Below are positions 5,864 to 6,241 of a stretch of 6,241 nucleotides of DNA, piece after piece (the stretch's first letter is position 1; each line of letters opens with the position of its first letter). This DNA comes from Gemmatimonadaceae bacterium (lineage in GTDB: Bacteria; Gemmatimonadota; Gemmatimonadetes; Gemmatimonadales; Gemmatimonadaceae). The translations under genes were made by a program, and so were the position numbers. The stretch covers positions 1 to 6,241 of the forward strand of contig JACMLI010000543.1 in assembly GCA_014379705.1 (NCBI GenBank), read 5' to 3'. A model generated the notes under the pieces. It made no database searches. It saw nothing but the letters and a program-made list of their open reading frames with translations, and had not been told where the DNA came from.

Positions 5864-6241
5864 TTGCGACATGCCCGGCGGATGCTTGCGCTCGTGTCGC
5901 TGGTCGCGTGTGGACCCGCTCCCCGGGATACCGCGCCCATGAGTGACTCCGCCACGTCACGCCCGATCGTCATTGCCCATCGCGGTGCGAGTGGGCTCCT
6001 CCCCGAGCACACCCTCGAGGCGTACGACCTCGCGATCACGCAGGGGGCCGACTTCATCGAGCCCGACCTGGTGAGCACAAAGGACGGCGTGCTCGTGGCG
6101 CGCCACGAGAACGAGATCTCGGGCACGACCGACGCCGCGATGCGCTTTCCCGACCGCAAGCGCAGCGTCGTGGTCGATGGCGATACCGTCACTGGATGGT
6201 TTGTCGAGGACCTCACGCTTGCCGAGCTGAAGACGGTGCGC
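5864..6241 (+). CDS. Glycerophosphodiester phosphodiesterase lipoprotein (GlpQ-like), 5' part
   Basis: The frame is open to the window's last base, giving the first 126 residues. Such enzymes hydrolyse glycerophosphodiesters to glycerol-3-phosphate and an alcohol. The mature part has the family's active-site set: H-R-G (H39), P-E-H-T (E48), the metal-binding I-E-P-D (E66, D68) and the second catalytic histidine in A-R-H-E (H81). These are followed by a GlpQ-like D-G-D-x-V-T-G-W-F stretch. Starting at TTG 5864 gives a lipoprotein signal: basic M-R-H-A-R-R, hydrophobic L-A-L-V-S-L-V-A and lipobox L-V-A-C with C16. The +2 residue is glycine, compatible with outer-membrane sorting. ATG 5882 would lose the basic residues, and ATG 5939 would lose the signal altogether. 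The TTG is one base after the dnaJ stop codon, so translational coupling or read-through transcription is likely. The family is secure; the start codon is inferred. Confidence 0.85.
   Translation, partial: MRHARRMLALVSLVACGPAPRDTAPMSDSATSRPIVIAHRGASGLLPEHTLEAYDLAITQGADFIEPDLVSTKDGVLVARHENEISGTTDAAMRFPDRKRSVVVDGDTVTGWFVEDLTLAELKTVR

Noticed and set aside
5413..6216. 267-codon - strand frame opposite dnaJ and the phosphodiesterase gene
   Set aside because: Both + strand genes have intact catalytic or structural motifs. The antisense frame has none.

Overview
This is a GC-rich, densely packed stretch of bacterial chromosome with every gene on the + strand. It holds seven complete protein genes and one partial gene at each edge. 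In order: the last few codons of a probable ebfC/ybaB, then recR, a Roadblock/LC7 protein, an MglA-type small GTPase, pgsA, cinA, grpE, dnaJ, and the 5' part of a glycerophosphodiester phosphodiesterase lipoprotein gene. The gene order, base composition and MglA/Roadblock pair suggest Gemmatimonadota or a similar Gram-negative lineage. This is an inference from recall of gene order, not a search. A lipobox followed by glycine on the last protein fits a diderm cell.

Region 1-1945 begins with what looks like the EbfC C-terminus. A 108-bp spacer follows, filled mostly by inverted clusters of a 9-bp GGGGCGTAT-like unit that run up to the recR start codon. RecR (recombinational repair) is followed after 36 bp by the Roadblock protein and 21 bp later by MglA. 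The last two form a likely GTPase and regulator pair for cell polarity or motility. MglA has an insertion of about 30 residues near its C-terminus.

Region 1946-4037 holds pgsA (phosphatidylglycerolphosphate synthase), 17 bp behind mglA and so probably in the same transcript. A perfect 13-bp hairpin with a fairly T-rich tail lies 22 bp after pgsA and is the best terminator in the window. It probably separates the recR-pgsA unit from cinA, whose most likely start is a GTG downstream of the hairpin.

Region 4038-6241 has a 133-bp spacer and then grpE and dnaJ, 17 bp apart. These are co-chaperones of DnaK, which is not in the window. No CIRCE element is visible upstream. One base after the dnaJ stop codon an open frame begins at a TTG codon. 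It encodes a lipoprotein signal peptide followed by a GlpQ-type catalytic domain and runs off the window's end.

Overall this is mostly a housekeeping region. I see no mobile element, CRISPR array, tRNA, rRNA or defence locus, and no convincing unknown system. The points most worth a second look are the repeat element before recR, the MglA insertion, and the lipoprotein gene abutting dnaJ.
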